Positions 33,177 to 42,409 of a DNA stretch of 42,529 bases are shown here, piece by piece. A model generated the notes under the pieces. The model ran no database searches and had not been told where the DNA came from. It was given only the letters and a program-made list of their open reading frames with translations. Source of the DNA: Geitlerinema sp. PCC 9228 (GTDB lineage: Bacteria > Cyanobacteriota > Cyanobacteriia > Cyanobacteriales > PCC-9228); the NCBI RefSeq assembly GCF_001870905.1, contig NZ_LNDC01000106.1:1-42529 (forward strand), read 5' to 3'. A program made the position numbers and the translations under genes. Position 1 is the first letter of the stretch; each line of letters begins with the position of its first letter.

Positions 33177-34117
33177 ACCTGGCGAATCCACTGCCACTGT
33201 TGAGTCAGACCTTCCCGCAGGGAAACTTGCGGCTGGAATCCTAAAATTTCCCGAGCCTTGGAAATATCCGCTGCTGTATGCCTGGCATCTCCCATGGCTT
33301 TTTGCACGTAGCGACGCTGCACCAACCGTTGGGTAATTTCTTCAATGGCGTCGATCACCTCTGCCAGCACCACCCGCGACCCACCACCAATGTTAAGTAC
33401 CTCACCGGGAGCTTTCTCGGCGGTTGCCGCTGCTAAATTAGCCGCGATCGCATCCCGCACAAACGTAAAATCGCGGGTTTGCTGCCCATCACCATAAATA
33501 TTAATCGCTTCCCGGTGCAAGATGGCTTTAAAAAACTTATGAAACGCCATATCCGGGCGCTGGCGAGGACCGTATACAGTAAAATATCGCAGCGCGACAA
33601 TGGGAACGCCAAAATTTTGATAGTACAACCGACAAAGCTGTTCGGAAGCCAGTTTGGTAATACCATAGGGAGAAACCGGATCCGGGCAAATGGCTTCGCT
33701 GGTGGGTAACGTTTCTGCATTGCCATACACGGATGAAGAAGAAGCAAACACAAAACGTTTGAGATGGGTGCAGTTCGACGCCGCCTCTAGCAAAATTTGT
33801 GTGGCATCCACATTGCGTTCGGTATAGGCAAAAAAACCATCTCCCCAACTAGCGCGCACCCCTGCTTGAGCAGCTTGGTGGTAAATCACCTCCACATCTT
33901 GCAGCAGTTCCAACCAATTGATATCGGCAATTCTCCCCTCTATTAGTTGAAAATTTTCCTGCTCTAAAAGCGCAGCCACATTTTGCCGCTTGAACTGGGG
34001 ATCGTAATAGTCGTTGAACTCATCAACTCCAATCACTGCATATCCTTGCTCTAGAAGAGTTTGGGCAAGGTGGGAACCAATAAAACCAGCCACGCCAGTA
34101 ATTAAATGAGTTTTCAT
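33164..34117 (-). CDS. NAD-dependent sugar-nucleotide epimerase/dehydratase
   Basis: A 317-residue extended short-chain dehydrogenase. The NAD-binding loop is GVAGFIGSH (residues 8-16). The catalytic residues are in SSSSVYG (126-132) and YGITK (Tyr151, Lys155). Further hallmarks are HQAAQAGVRASWGD, RYFTVYGPRQRPDMAFHKF and DGQQTRDFTFVRD. The pattern is that of UDP-glucuronate or UDP-glucose 4-epimerases, which supply sugar precursors for envelope polysaccharides. The exact substrate is unresolved. ATG 34117 (MKTHLITG) is preferred to the upstream in-frame ATG 34138, because the Rossmann fold starts at once. Opposite in direction to its neighbours, so expressed separately. Confidence 0.88.
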   Translation of the reverse strand: MKTHLITGVAGFIGSHLAQTLLEQGYAVIGVDEFNDYYDPQFKRQNVAALLEQENFQLIEGRIADINWLELLQDVEVIYHQAAQAGVRASWGDGFFAYTERNVDATQILLEAASNCTHLKRFVFASSSSVYGNAETLPTSEAICPDPVSPYGITKLASEQLCRLYYQNFGVPIVALRYFTVYGPRQRPDMAFHKFFKAILHREAINIYGDGQQTRDFTFVRDAIAANLAAATAEKAPGEVLNIGGGSRVVLAEVIDAIEEITQRLVQRRYVQKAMGDARHTAADISKAREILGFQPQVSLREGLTQQWQWIRQVYGS

Positions 34118-34394
34118 AAAACCAAGTAAAAATATCAAACGATTGCAAGCGGTAGTTGCAAATAACCTTTATTATAGATACAACAGAAACCATCTGTCGT
34201 CTGAGCAGAATTGTACGTTTAGTGGCACGGCGAAAATTTAAAGATTTGATAAATGACTTGATGGATGCGACGGTTTAGCAGCCTTTTGCCAGTTTTTAAC
34301 CGGAAAACATACAAATTCTCCATCGTGGGATCCTTGCAAGGGCGAACTTGCTAGTGATTCCATAGTCCCATATCCTCCACCAGGTAGCCTCCCC

Positions 34395-35336
34395 ATGAAG
34401 CAAATTGGCAAACGTCTCAAATCTTTTCTGCGCTGGGCTGTTTTAGGCGCTACGTTATTTTTTCTAGCTACCACTTTCAAAGACCGATGGCAAGAAGTGG
34501 CTGCCGTTCGCGTAAGTTCCCAAGGAGGCATGCTGCTGGCTGCGGCGTTCGCCATTACCTTGGTAGCCCATGTTTGGTCGGCTTTGGTGTGGGGGTGGAT
34601 TTTGCGAGAATTTCAGCAAGTAGTGCCCCTGGGATGGGCGGTTCGCGTTTTTTTACAAACCAATATTGCCAAATATTTGCCGGGCAATGTATGGCATTTC
34701 TACGGTCGCGTTGTTGCCTCGCAAAGCAAAGGCTTGTCTGTGGGAGCGGCGGCGTTAAGTGTTGTGGTAGAACCGTTGCTGATGGCAGCGGCGGCTCTAG
34801 CGATCGCGGTGACCAGTACCCAAGTACAGGGGAGGCTGGGGATACAGATTCCGATTTTACTGGCTATCCTGATGGGAGTTCACCCGCGCATTCTCAACCC
34901 GATTGTACACTGGTTGGGAAAGGCAAAGACCAAAATCCGCAACCAAACTGACGCTCCGGCGACCACGTTTCGACTGCAGCGCTATCCTTTGCTGCCTTTG
35001 TTGGGAGAGTTGATTTTTGTGGGGTTGCGGGGAACTGGGTTTCTGGTTGCCTTTTGGGCTTTTCAAAGCGTTCCGGCAGCGCAATTTTCCCTGGTTATCA
35101 GTGCTTTTAGTTTTGCCTGGTTGCTGGGATTGGTGATTCCGGGGGCACCAGGCGGCATGGGGGTGTTTGAGGCTACATCGTTGGCTTTGCTCGATGGTTC
35201 TTTTTCGCCGGCTTTGGTGTTGGTATGCGTGGCTTTTTATCGCGTCATTAGTATTTTGGCAGAAGCTGCCGGTGCGGGGATGGGCTGGTTGTTTTCCAAT
35301 TCGCGATCGCAGGTAGGTAAAGATGTAGAAAATTAG
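34395..35336 (+). CDS. Flippase-like/LPG-synthase-type integral membrane protein (UPF0104)
   Basis: A 313-residue polytopic protein with about eight hydrophobic segments. FLQTNIAKYLPGNVWHFYGRVV (about residues 88-109) and the glycine-rich LVIPGAPGGMGVFEATSLALL near the C-terminus are the signatures of the UPF0104/lysylphosphatidylglycerol-synthase transmembrane family (also called flippase-like). Only the membrane domain is present; the cytosolic aminoacyl-transferase domain of MprF is absent. In gene clusters with glycosyltransferases such proteins are thought to move or anchor lipid-linked sugars. It lies 183 bp before the GT2 gene on the same strand. Confidence 0.8.
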   Translation: MKQIGKRLKSFLRWAVLGATLFFLATTFKDRWQEVAAVRVSSQGGMLLAAAFAITLVAHVWSALVWGWILREFQQVVPLGWAVRVFLQTNIAKYLPGNVWHFYGRVVASQSKGLSVGAAALSVVVEPLLMAAAALAIAVTSTQVQGRLGIQIPILLAILMGVHPRILNPIVHWLGKAKTKIRNQTDAPATTFRLQRYPLLPLLGELIFVGLRGTGFLVAFWAFQSVPAAQFSLVISAFSFAWLLGLVIPGAPGGMGVFEATSLALLDGSFSPALVLVCVAFYRVISILAEAAGAGMGWLFSNSRSQVGKDVEN

Positions 35337-35519
35337 ATTTGTCAAGGCGGGAGATTTCCCTGACGAGGGAAATTAAAGTCAAACTTGAGCCTCTTGGTGG
35401 GAACAAATTGAGTAATATGATGGTTGAACGATTTTTTGAGCTCGGTCAACCTGAAATTTGATGGCGTTCTCAGTAAAACAACAATAGCGATTTTGGTTTG
35501 AGTTTCTTAATGGTTTTTT

Positions 35520-36551
35520 ATGGAAGCAACAACATCTCAAAACAAGAGGGATACGCAAGTTCCGGCTACGGTACCGGATGTTTCTGTGGTAGCACCTATT
35601 TATAATGAAGTGGACAGTTTGCAGCAGTTGGTAGAAGCGATCGCAACGGCTATGCAAGACAGCTCGTTTACCTACGAAATTGTCTTGGTGGATGATGGTT
35701 CCCGCGATGGCTCCACCGACTTGCTCCGCCAAATTGCCCAACAGCGTAGCGATTTGCGGGCGGTTTTGCTGCGACGCAACTACGGGCAAACCGCTGCCAT
35801 GTCGGCTGGGTTTCGTACGGCTACTGGTAAGGTCGTGGTAACTATGGATGGCGACCTGCAAAACGATCCCACCGATATTCCCCATCTCATCGAAAAGTTG
35901 GAGGAAGGTTACGATTTGGTCAGCGGCTGGCGTCGGGAACGGCAAGATGCCAAGGTAACGAGGTTGTTGCCTTCTAGAATTGCCAACTGGATGATTGGTA
36001 AGGCAACCGGCGTCCGCTTGCACGATTACGGTTGTTCTTTGAAAGCTTATCGTGCCGAGTTGGTGGCGGATATGAATCTTTATGGAGAATTGCACCGCTT
36101 TTTACCGGCTTTGGCGTTTATTGAAGGGGCAACCATCGCTGAAATGCCCGTCAAACATTACCCGCGTCGTTTTGGTAGCAGCAAGTACGGCTTGGGGAGA
36201 ACCTTTCGGGTTTTGATGGATTTGTTGACGGTGTTTTTTATCCAAAAATTCTTAACCCGCCCCATGCACGTATTTGGCTTTTTTGGTGTCATAGGAACCA
36301 TCGCTGGGGTGGGGATTGGTGCTTATCTATCATTTTTAAAAATATTTCAAGGTCAAGATATTGGCGATCGCCCGTTGCTCATTCTAGCTGTTTTGTTAAT
36401 GTTGGCTGGCGTTCAGTTATTTAGCTTTGGTTTACTAGCAGAGGTGCTCATGCGTACCTATCACGAGTCTCAAGACAGACCAATTTACCGCATTCGCGAA
36501 ATTGTTGAACCCGGTTCTAACAAGATTTCAAACCATCAAAAAACAGGGTAA
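35520..36551 (+). CDS. Glycosyltransferase family 2, DPM1/GtrB-like, with C-terminal membrane helices
   Basis: A 343-residue enzyme. The GT-A domain opens with VSVVAPIYNEVDSLQQLVEAI, followed by the nucleotide site VLVDDGSRDGSTD and the metal motif in TMDGDLQNDPTDI. NYGQTAAMSAGF and GWRRERQDAKVTRLLPSRIANWMI are typical of the polyprenyl-phosphate mannosyl/glucosyl transferase branch. Two membrane helices (about residues 252-278 and 286-312) close the protein. It would transfer a sugar from a nucleotide donor to undecaprenyl phosphate on the cytoplasmic face. The GT39 gene, 45 bp downstream, would use such a lipid-linked sugar on the other face, so the two form a likely pathway. Confidence 0.9.
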   Translation: MEATTSQNKRDTQVPATVPDVSVVAPIYNEVDSLQQLVEAIATAMQDSSFTYEIVLVDDGSRDGSTDLLRQIAQQRSDLRAVLLRRNYGQTAAMSAGFRTATGKVVVTMDGDLQNDPTDIPHLIEKLEEGYDLVSGWRRERQDAKVTRLLPSRIANWMIGKATGVRLHDYGCSLKAYRAELVADMNLYGELHRFLPALAFIEGATIAEMPVKHYPRRFGSSKYGLGRTFRVLMDLLTVFFIQKFLTRPMHVFGFFGVIGTIAGVGIGAYLSFLKIFQGQDIGDRPLLILAVLLMLAGVQLFSFGLLAEVLMRTYHESQDRPIYRIREIVEPGSNKISNHQKTG

Positions 36552-36596
36552 GCATCTGCTACAAATGAAGAAAATGCAAGCTTTGGCGTTTGAATA

Positions 36597-38315
36597 ATGG
36601 GTAAAAATCTTTTCACCAATGCGTTCGCCCACAAACGATCGCTGGAAATTTTTTCTAGCATCGCGATCGCAGTTGGGGTGATGTGGCGCATGGCAAACCT
36701 ACAAAGTCGAGAATATTGGTACGATGAAATCCTGTCGGTAATTTTTTGTACCGGACAACGGATAGCCTACGAAAGTCCCGGCAGCGAACCGGTTTCTCTG
36801 GCTCAGTATGCTAGCTATTTGCAACTGCCACCAGACACGAGCTTGGTCGATGCCATCAATACTTTGAAAGATGTTCTCAAAGGCGTGACCACCAACCAAC
36901 ACGCTCCCTTGTTTTATGTCTTACAGCATTTTTGGTTGCGTCTGTTTGGCAATGACGAAGCGGCTACCCGTTCTTTGGTGGTGCTGTTTGGGATTGCAGC
37001 GATCGCATTAGCGTACTTTGTGGGCAGAAAACTGCTCTCCCATCGCGGAGGATTATTGTTTGCTGCCTTGCTGGCAACCAATCCATTTTTTCTGTCTCAC
37101 TCCCTCAAATTTCGCATGCATGGCTACATGCCTTTTTGGGCGCTCCTCAGTACGTTGGCTTTGATAACGTTAATCGAACTGCGACAAGCTTCTCCCGCCC
37201 AAAACGATAGCCAACGGCCGTATTTCCTCTATCAGGGAGTTTGGAGTGTTGTCTTCGTGGGTAGCGTCACCGCTGGGCTTTTAACCAACTATTTATTTGC
37301 CTATATTGCCCTGGGATTGTCTGTTTTGGTTTTGGTTTTGGACCGCCGCCACTGGTGGTACTACGCCATCGAAATGTTGCTGGCAGCGCTATTAACTACG
37401 CCCTGGATTTGGTGGGGGGTTCGCCGGCAAATTCGCAACGCTAGCTGGGTTCTCGATCAATTTGGTGCTGGTGAAGGAGAAAATGTCGCCTTACAACACC
37501 TACAGGGTTTGGCTAACAATTTGAGCGCGCAGTTGGTGGTTGGCGATTGGTTTGAAAGTCTCTCCGACGCTGCGGTAGTGGCTATTGGTACGGTGACAGG
37601 CATGCTGCTTGTCGCCATGTGGTGGGGTTGGTGGCGGCAAACTAAAAATTCAACCGGCTCGCGCGATCGCAAACCCCTGGCGGTTGCCCTTTTGATAGGC
37701 GTGTTTCCCCTATTTTTAGGATTTTTCGTGGATGTTTTTGCCGGTCAGTTTACGATTGGTTGGGGAGGCGGCCGCGGTTTGTCGTTTATTTTACCGGGCA
37801 TGTTGCTCGCGATCGCCTGGTGGCTGGAACGAGCTGCTGGTAGATGGCAGCAAATGGCTGCGGTGGGATTGCTCCTGCTGTATTTGGGAATTGGTATTGG
37901 CGACTATACCCTCAGACAGCGGCAAACTTTCCACGCGATCGCCGCTACGGTGGAACAAACACCCAATACAGATACCTTAATAATTATGAACTCCCGCGCT
38001 TGGGGGCATATCCTGCGTCTGGCTTACTACGTCTGGCCGTCGCCATCGCTACAACTGCTAGCTCGCCCTCCTGCGGATTTGGCGAGCAATCTGGAAACTG
38101 TTTTAGCCAACTCAGAAACCACCTATCCTCGGATAGTTTGGTTGGAAGCAGAAAGAGAAGTATGGGAAATGCCACAAAACGAGGCACAAGCCCAACAGTT
38201 TCGCCAGCAAGTGCGCTCGGTTTTAGAGAACCAGGCGTATACCTTAGAACAAACTCAACAGACCCAAGGAACCATGATTTTAGATGAGTTCACCATCACC
38301 AGTTGGCGTTCTTAA
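36597..38315 (+). CDS. Glycosyltransferase family 39-like membrane protein (GT-C fold)
   Basis: A 572-residue polytopic protein with about eleven membrane helices and a soluble C-terminal domain of about 110 residues. The first outer loop carries REYWYDEILSV, the acidic motif of the GT-C/PMT-2 group, with the Asp-Glu pair at the catalytic place. NQHAPLFYVLQHFWLRLFGNDEAATRS is the next family block, resembling the N-P-P/H-A-P pattern of ArnT-like enzymes. Members move a sugar from a lipid-phosphate donor to a glycan, lipid or protein outside the membrane. Paired with the GT2 gene upstream. The acceptor is unknown. Confidence 0.8.
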   Translation: MGKNLFTNAFAHKRSLEIFSSIAIAVGVMWRMANLQSREYWYDEILSVIFCTGQRIAYESPGSEPVSLAQYASYLQLPPDTSLVDAINTLKDVLKGVTTNQHAPLFYVLQHFWLRLFGNDEAATRSLVVLFGIAAIALAYFVGRKLLSHRGGLLFAALLATNPFFLSHSLKFRMHGYMPFWALLSTLALITLIELRQASPAQNDSQRPYFLYQGVWSVVFVGSVTAGLLTNYLFAYIALGLSVLVLVLDRRHWWYYAIEMLLAALLTTPWIWWGVRRQIRNASWVLDQFGAGEGENVALQHLQGLANNLSAQLVVGDWFESLSDAAVVAIGTVTGMLLVAMWWGWWRQTKNSTGSRDRKPLAVALLIGVFPLFLGFFVDVFAGQFTIGWGGGRGLSFILPGMLLAIAWWLERAAGRWQQMAAVGLLLLYLGIGIGDYTLRQRQTFHAIAATVEQTPNTDTLIIMNSRAWGHILRLAYYVWPSPSLQLLARPPADLASNLETVLANSETTYPRIVWLEAEREVWEMPQNEAQAQQFRQQVRSVLENQAYTLEQTQQTQGTMILDEFTITSWRS

Positions 38316-38329
38316 CCGGAAGCAGATTT

Positions 38330-38800
38330 TTAATAGTACTTCAGCGCCCGTTCGATATCCCGTTTTTCCTGCTTGCGTTTGAGAGTTTCGCGCTTGTCGT
38401 GGATTTTCTTACCTTTGGCGAGGGCAATTTCTACTTTCACCAATCCCCGCTTGAAATACATTTTTAAAGGCACTAGGGTCAGCCCTTTTTCCTTGACCTT
38501 GCCGATGAGCTTGCGAATTTCCTGTTTGTGCAATAGCAGGCGACGAGTGCGACGGGGTTCGTGGTTGAAATAGTTACCAGCGGTATGATAGGGGGAAATG
38601 TGGGTGTTTACCAACCAGACTTCACCGTCGCGAACCAAAGCGTAGCTGTCGCGCAGGTTGACTTTGCCCTCCCGCGCCGATTTCACTTCGGTGCCTTGCA
38701 GGGAAATGCCCGCTTCGTAGGTGTCCAGAATGTGGTACTGGAAGCGAGCTTGGCGGTTTTCGCTAACAATTTTGATGCCGGCGTTGGTGGTTTTGGTCAT
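38330..38800 (-). CDS. smpB: SsrA-binding protein SmpB
   Basis: A 156-residue SmpB, which binds tmRNA and delivers it to stalled ribosomes for trans-translation. The signature is RQARFQYHILDTYEAGISLQGTEVKSAREGKVNLRDSYALV, followed by EVWLVNTHISPY and RRTRRLLLHKQEIRKLIGKVKEKGLTLVPLKMYFKRGLVKVEIALAKGKKIHDKRE. The tail (KRKQEKRDIERALKYY) is the basic helix that enters the mRNA channel. Length and motifs are complete. tmRNA itself is not in the window. It stands 54 bp after the DUF3685 gene on the same strand. Confidence 0.97.
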   Translation of the reverse strand: MTKTTNAGIKIVSENRQARFQYHILDTYEAGISLQGTEVKSAREGKVNLRDSYALVRDGEVWLVNTHISPYHTAGNYFNHEPRRTRRLLLHKQEIRKLIGKVKEKGLTLVPLKMYFKRGLVKVEIALAKGKKIHDKRETLKRKQEKRDIERALKYY

Positions 38801-38854
38801 AAGCTCTACTTTATCACGGCGCGATCGCTTCTCAAAGGAGCTGCTAAACAGACT

Positions 38855-40576
38855 TTAGCGGTTCTCCACTTCGTTCTGTTTGTTTTTTCGATCGGTGCGT
38901 AGGTCTTGCCAGGAACTACCAATTCCCTGAACGATGCCGCGGGCAATCAAACCAATCCCCCGACCGATGACTTGGGTTAAAAGGTACACCAAACCACTGC
39001 CGATAAAAGAGATAGTCGCTCGCAGTCTGGGGGCGATCGCATCTCGAATTTCCAAAGCCAAGGTTACGATGAAAGGGATACCAGAAAGAGCTTCCAATTC
39101 ACCGCGGCGGGGCGCGTAAATAGATATTTGTTTGATGCCGGTGTCGGTAAGGGTCCACAAAGCATAGCGGCTTTCAAAAATTTGTTTGGGTTCGCCCACG
39201 AGTTCCGCCAAACGATATTTCCAGGTTAAGTTATTGCGAAATCGTTCAATTTCCCGGGTGGAAATGACCCGACGGTCGAAAAATTGATTTTTTATGGCTT
39301 CGATATCGGCAAATTGGTTGAGCAATGGTGAGATGGTGGCATTGCCTACGGAAATAATGAGATTGTCCACTAGAAGTTCGGCACGCTGTTTGGCAGCCAA
39401 ACTCCCCGCCTCGTAGGTAGTGTTGTCTCCTGGTAGGGGGGTTTGGAAGAGAAAGTGGGCGAGCAATTCCCAAACGAAGGGAATTTTGCTGAGGATGTTT
39501 TCTTCAATTCTAGCTTCTTCTTCGAGCAGGCTGCTAGCGACATTGACTTCGCGATCGCCGATGTAAATGGTGTAGTATTTGCCGAAAAATTCTGTCGTTG
39601 CAATTTGCCACAAATCCCGCACGATGGTGGCGGTACTCTTTTCCAATTGTTCCGGTTGGATTTGCGAAAACCGCAGTTCTTCTAGCAGATTTTCCAACTG
39701 CCGCAGAAGAATATAGAGAAGTTCCCGTTTCTTTTCTGGGCGTAAAATATCGATTTCCAAAACCGTTTCCGTCAGGTTGGTCACGTTGGTTTGGATTTTG
39801 CGCAGGGTGGCATCGAAAAGAGCAGATTGCATGTTGGCGGGGGTCGCTGGGCTGGAGGATTGGGGAACGGGAAGGGGGGCCTTGCGATCGCGGGAGGGAG
39901 AAGTGGTTTCCTGGGGTGGAGGTGGATTGGTGGGGGGGTCTTCGTTGCGAACCCACCACAAACGCCGTACCAACCAGCGGGCAGCCCGCAATTCCCGCTC
40001 TCGCCCTTGAAAAACCATACGCTCTAAAAAGGTCATATCCCACTGGCGCAATCTTGCTTGCAGCTCGTTTAAGGTGACATCAATTTGCTGCAGGTGGCTG
40101 GTACCGGTGTTTTGCCACCATTGGGCTAAAAATCCCCTGCTTGCGCTTGGGGAAGGGCTCAGTTGCGAAAGTTGCGGCCAGTAAGATTCGCCCCTGGCAA
40201 TGGTTTCCATGGCAGCAACCAACTCCGGTAGGGGCGTTCGGTAGGGGCAGTATCCCCGGGCACCCGCGGCTTGTGCTCGTAATAAGGTGGCGCGATCGCC
40301 CGCGGTAGCCAGCAATAAAATGGGAATGTGGGGAGATTCTGCTTGCAATTGCTGGCAAAATGCGATCGCCGTTTCGGGATTGCCCGCCAACGCTAGTTCT
40401 AAAAGTACGACCCCAATGGCGTCGGTATCTGCCAGTGCCTGGAGAGCGTCGGTGGTGGTGGCTGCTTCTTCGATGTAGGAGATATTGGCAAATTCTGCCA
40501 ATCCCGTGCGCAACCCCAATCGAAAGATCGGATCGCTGTGGACCAGTAAAATACCAATAGCCGTCTGTTGGGTCAT
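38855..40576 (-). CDS. DUF3685 (Ycf55-type) protein with degenerate response-regulator receiver
   Basis: A 573-residue protein. Residues 1-125 have the fold pattern of a response-regulator receiver (ILLVHSDPIFRLGLRTGL.., then VVLLELALAGNPETAIAF and IPILLLATAGDRATLLRAQAAGARGYC), but the phospho-accepting Asp is Glu60, the acidic pair is changed (VHSD), and the conserved Lys is missing (GYCPYR). It thus cannot be phosphorylated in the normal way. A Pro-rich linker follows (about residues 215-245). Residues about 250-560 are the DUF3685 domain found in cyanobacteria and as Ycf55 in red-algal plastids. Two hydrophobic stretches near 520-555 might touch the membrane. Role unknown. Its start is 6 bp below the stop of the next gene on the same strand. 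Confidence 0.75.
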   Translation of the reverse strand: MTQQTAIGILLVHSDPIFRLGLRTGLAEFANISYIEEAATTTDALQALADTDAIGVVLLELALAGNPETAIAFCQQLQAESPHIPILLLATAGDRATLLRAQAAGARGYCPYRTPLPELVAAMETIARGESYWPQLSQLSPSPSASRGFLAQWWQNTGTSHLQQIDVTLNELQARLRQWDMTFLERMVFQGRERELRAARWLVRRLWWVRNEDPPTNPPPPQETTSPSRDRKAPLPVPQSSSPATPANMQSALFDATLRKIQTNVTNLTETVLEIDILRPEKKRELLYILLRQLENLLEELRFSQIQPEQLEKSTATIVRDLWQIATTEFFGKYYTIYIGDREVNVASSLLEEEARIEENILSKIPFVWELLAHFLFQTPLPGDNTTYEAGSLAAKQRAELLVDNLIISVGNATISPLLNQFADIEAIKNQFFDRRVISTREIERFRNNLTWKYRLAELVGEPKQIFESRYALWTLTDTGIKQISIYAPRRGELEALSGIPFIVTLALEIRDAIAPRLRATISFIGSGLVYLLTQVIGRGIGLIARGIVQGIGSSWQDLRTDRKNKQNEVENR

Positions 40577-40582
40577 AATTCT

Positions 40583-42409
40583 TTATCGAGCGTTCCCACG
40601 AGCTTCCAGCCAACGAGCGATCGCTTGCTGGGCTTGGGCATACAATTGTTCTCCCGGCGCAATGGTCCGTACTTTGATAATGGCATCGGTATATTGCCCT
40701 TGCGTGGCCAGTTCTTGACCAGCTTTTAAAATGGCTCGGTGGGCCGCCAGTTCTGCTTGGGTGCGCCATCGCTGAATGCGTTCTTGGGCCTCTTCGTACA
40801 GGGGGCTTTTCGTGCTAATGTTGGCAACCAGTTTCACTGCAGCGGTATATTTTTCCTGTTGGGCGAGTTCGTCGGCACGGCCAATGGTGCGTCGGTCGGT
40901 CAAGAGCATGGCTTGTTGCCGCCACTGGGAAATGAAGGATTGAGCGCGATCGTGTAGGGGACTTTGGGGTTCGATGGTGCTGGCCAATTCGATGGCTGCT
41001 TGGTAGTCTTCTACTTGACCGCCGGTGGCTTGCTGTTGGGCTTGCTGCAGCAGGGGCTTATCTTCCAAGCGGTGGATTTGCTTTTTCCAGTGAGATTTGA
41101 GGGTTTGCGCGTGCAGGCGGCGGGGTCTTTGCTGGGAGATGGTTTGCACCTGTTGGGCTGCCATTTTCAGGGTTGGTTTGTACCCCAAACTGGCGAACCA
41201 ACTGGCAAATTGCATTTGGCTCAAATCTTCGCTGTGGTCTTGCCACGCCAGTTGCATTTGTCGGATATGGGGAAAGTAAGGGGTTGAGGATGAAAAAGCG
41301 TTGGCAGCGGCGCGTGCTTCCCAAAATAAGTACATTAAGGAAGGCAGGCGATCGCCGAGGGCGGTTTGGGTATCTTCTTGGTGCAGGTTGGCCGTTGCCC
41401 GGGCTAGCAATACCAGGTTTTCCGCTTCCCCACCCAGGTAGGTGGGGTCGGGGACCAATTCGGCAATGCGAATGGCTTTGTCAAAGTTTTGTCGGTCGAT
41501 CTCGGCAAAGGCTTCGTTCAGTAGCTGCCGTCCCCAGCGGGAAATGTCGGCTTGGGCTGGCGATCGCGCGTAGGTATTGGGTTCGATTTGGCGGGCCATC
41601 TCGATGGCCCGGGCGTATGCCTGGGGATTTTCCCCAACCATGCGATCGCGGGCGCGTTCTAACTTGGTCCAGGCGTCCCGTTCCCTTTTCATTTGTTCGA
41701 CTAACTGTTGGGAGCGTTTTTTCTGCCAAGGCTGGTGGGGAAATTTTTGTAATTTGCGGATGGCATCCCAGGCTGCAGACCAGTCTCGCTTTTTCATAGC
41801 AGTCTGGGCGCTTTGGTAAAATCCTTGGGCTTGGTCGTGGAGGTTTTGCCAGCGTTGTTCTACCTCTTGGGCTTGGGGGTGGGCGCTGCTGTTTTCAGGA
41901 ATTTCTTTGATGAGGGATAGTGCTGCTTCTAAATTATTGTCTTCTGTAAGTTTTCGCCGCGCGATCGCCAGCAGTAGGTGAGACCACTCATCCCGGGATT
42001 TGGCTGCCAAACCGTATAGGGGGGCCTCTTGGGGCCAGCTAGCAACCACCTCCAAAGCCGCAATCAAATCCTCCGTACCGCCAGAGCTCGCTGCTTTTTG
42101 AGCGCAATATAACTGCTGCGGGGCGTTGCTCCCTGCCTGCAAAGCCACCTGCTCGCAATTGGGAATGGGCGGGGTTTTTAAGAGCAACATCAAGGTTCTG
42201 GCAACAACCGCCAAAACGGCTGCCAGCGCTAGCAACCAAAACAGCAGCCACAGCCAACCGCCGCGCCCCGACGGAGAAGAAGCTGTAGATTTGGTTTGGC
42301 GATCGTCATTGGGAGCGTTAGCGCTGCCATTTTCCGAAGTCCCACCACCGGCAGAGACCGAGTGATGCACTGATGAAGAATCGCTTGGTTCGGACTGGGG
42401 TGTGGCCAT
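40583..42409 (-). CDS. Repeat-rich membrane-anchored protein (TPR-like), unknown function
   Basis: A 608-residue protein. The N-terminal 50 residues are Ser/Asn-rich, then one membrane helix (GWLWLLFWLLALAAVLAVVARTLMLLL). The long remainder is helical, with a recurring pattern AQxxIxxW (ADISRWGRQLL, QSFISQWRQQA, QERIQRWRTQA, QQAIARWLEAR) and repeated DYQAAIELASTI/KYTAAVKLVANI/QYTDAIIKVRTI units, in the style of TPR helical pairs. The frame is open to ATG 42514, but ATG 42409 (MATPQSEP) follows a strong GAGGAAAT and is preferred. It is probably co-transcribed with the DUF3685 gene 6 bp downstream. A protein-interaction scaffold is likely; the partner is unknown. Confidence 0.7.
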   Translation of the reverse strand: MATPQSEPSDSSSVHHSVSAGGGTSENGSANAPNDDRQTKSTASSPSGRGGWLWLLFWLLALAAVLAVVARTLMLLLKTPPIPNCEQVALQAGSNAPQQLYCAQKAASSGGTEDLIAALEVVASWPQEAPLYGLAAKSRDEWSHLLLAIARRKLTEDNNLEAALSLIKEIPENSSAHPQAQEVEQRWQNLHDQAQGFYQSAQTAMKKRDWSAAWDAIRKLQKFPHQPWQKKRSQQLVEQMKRERDAWTKLERARDRMVGENPQAYARAIEMARQIEPNTYARSPAQADISRWGRQLLNEAFAEIDRQNFDKAIRIAELVPDPTYLGGEAENLVLLARATANLHQEDTQTALGDRLPSLMYLFWEARAAANAFSSSTPYFPHIRQMQLAWQDHSEDLSQMQFASWFASLGYKPTLKMAAQQVQTISQQRPRRLHAQTLKSHWKKQIHRLEDKPLLQQAQQQATGGQVEDYQAAIELASTIEPQSPLHDRAQSFISQWRQQAMLLTDRRTIGRADELAQQEKYTAAVKLVANISTKSPLYEEAQERIQRWRTQAELAAHRAILKAGQELATQGQYTDAIIKVRTIAPGEQLYAQAQQAIARWLEARGNAR

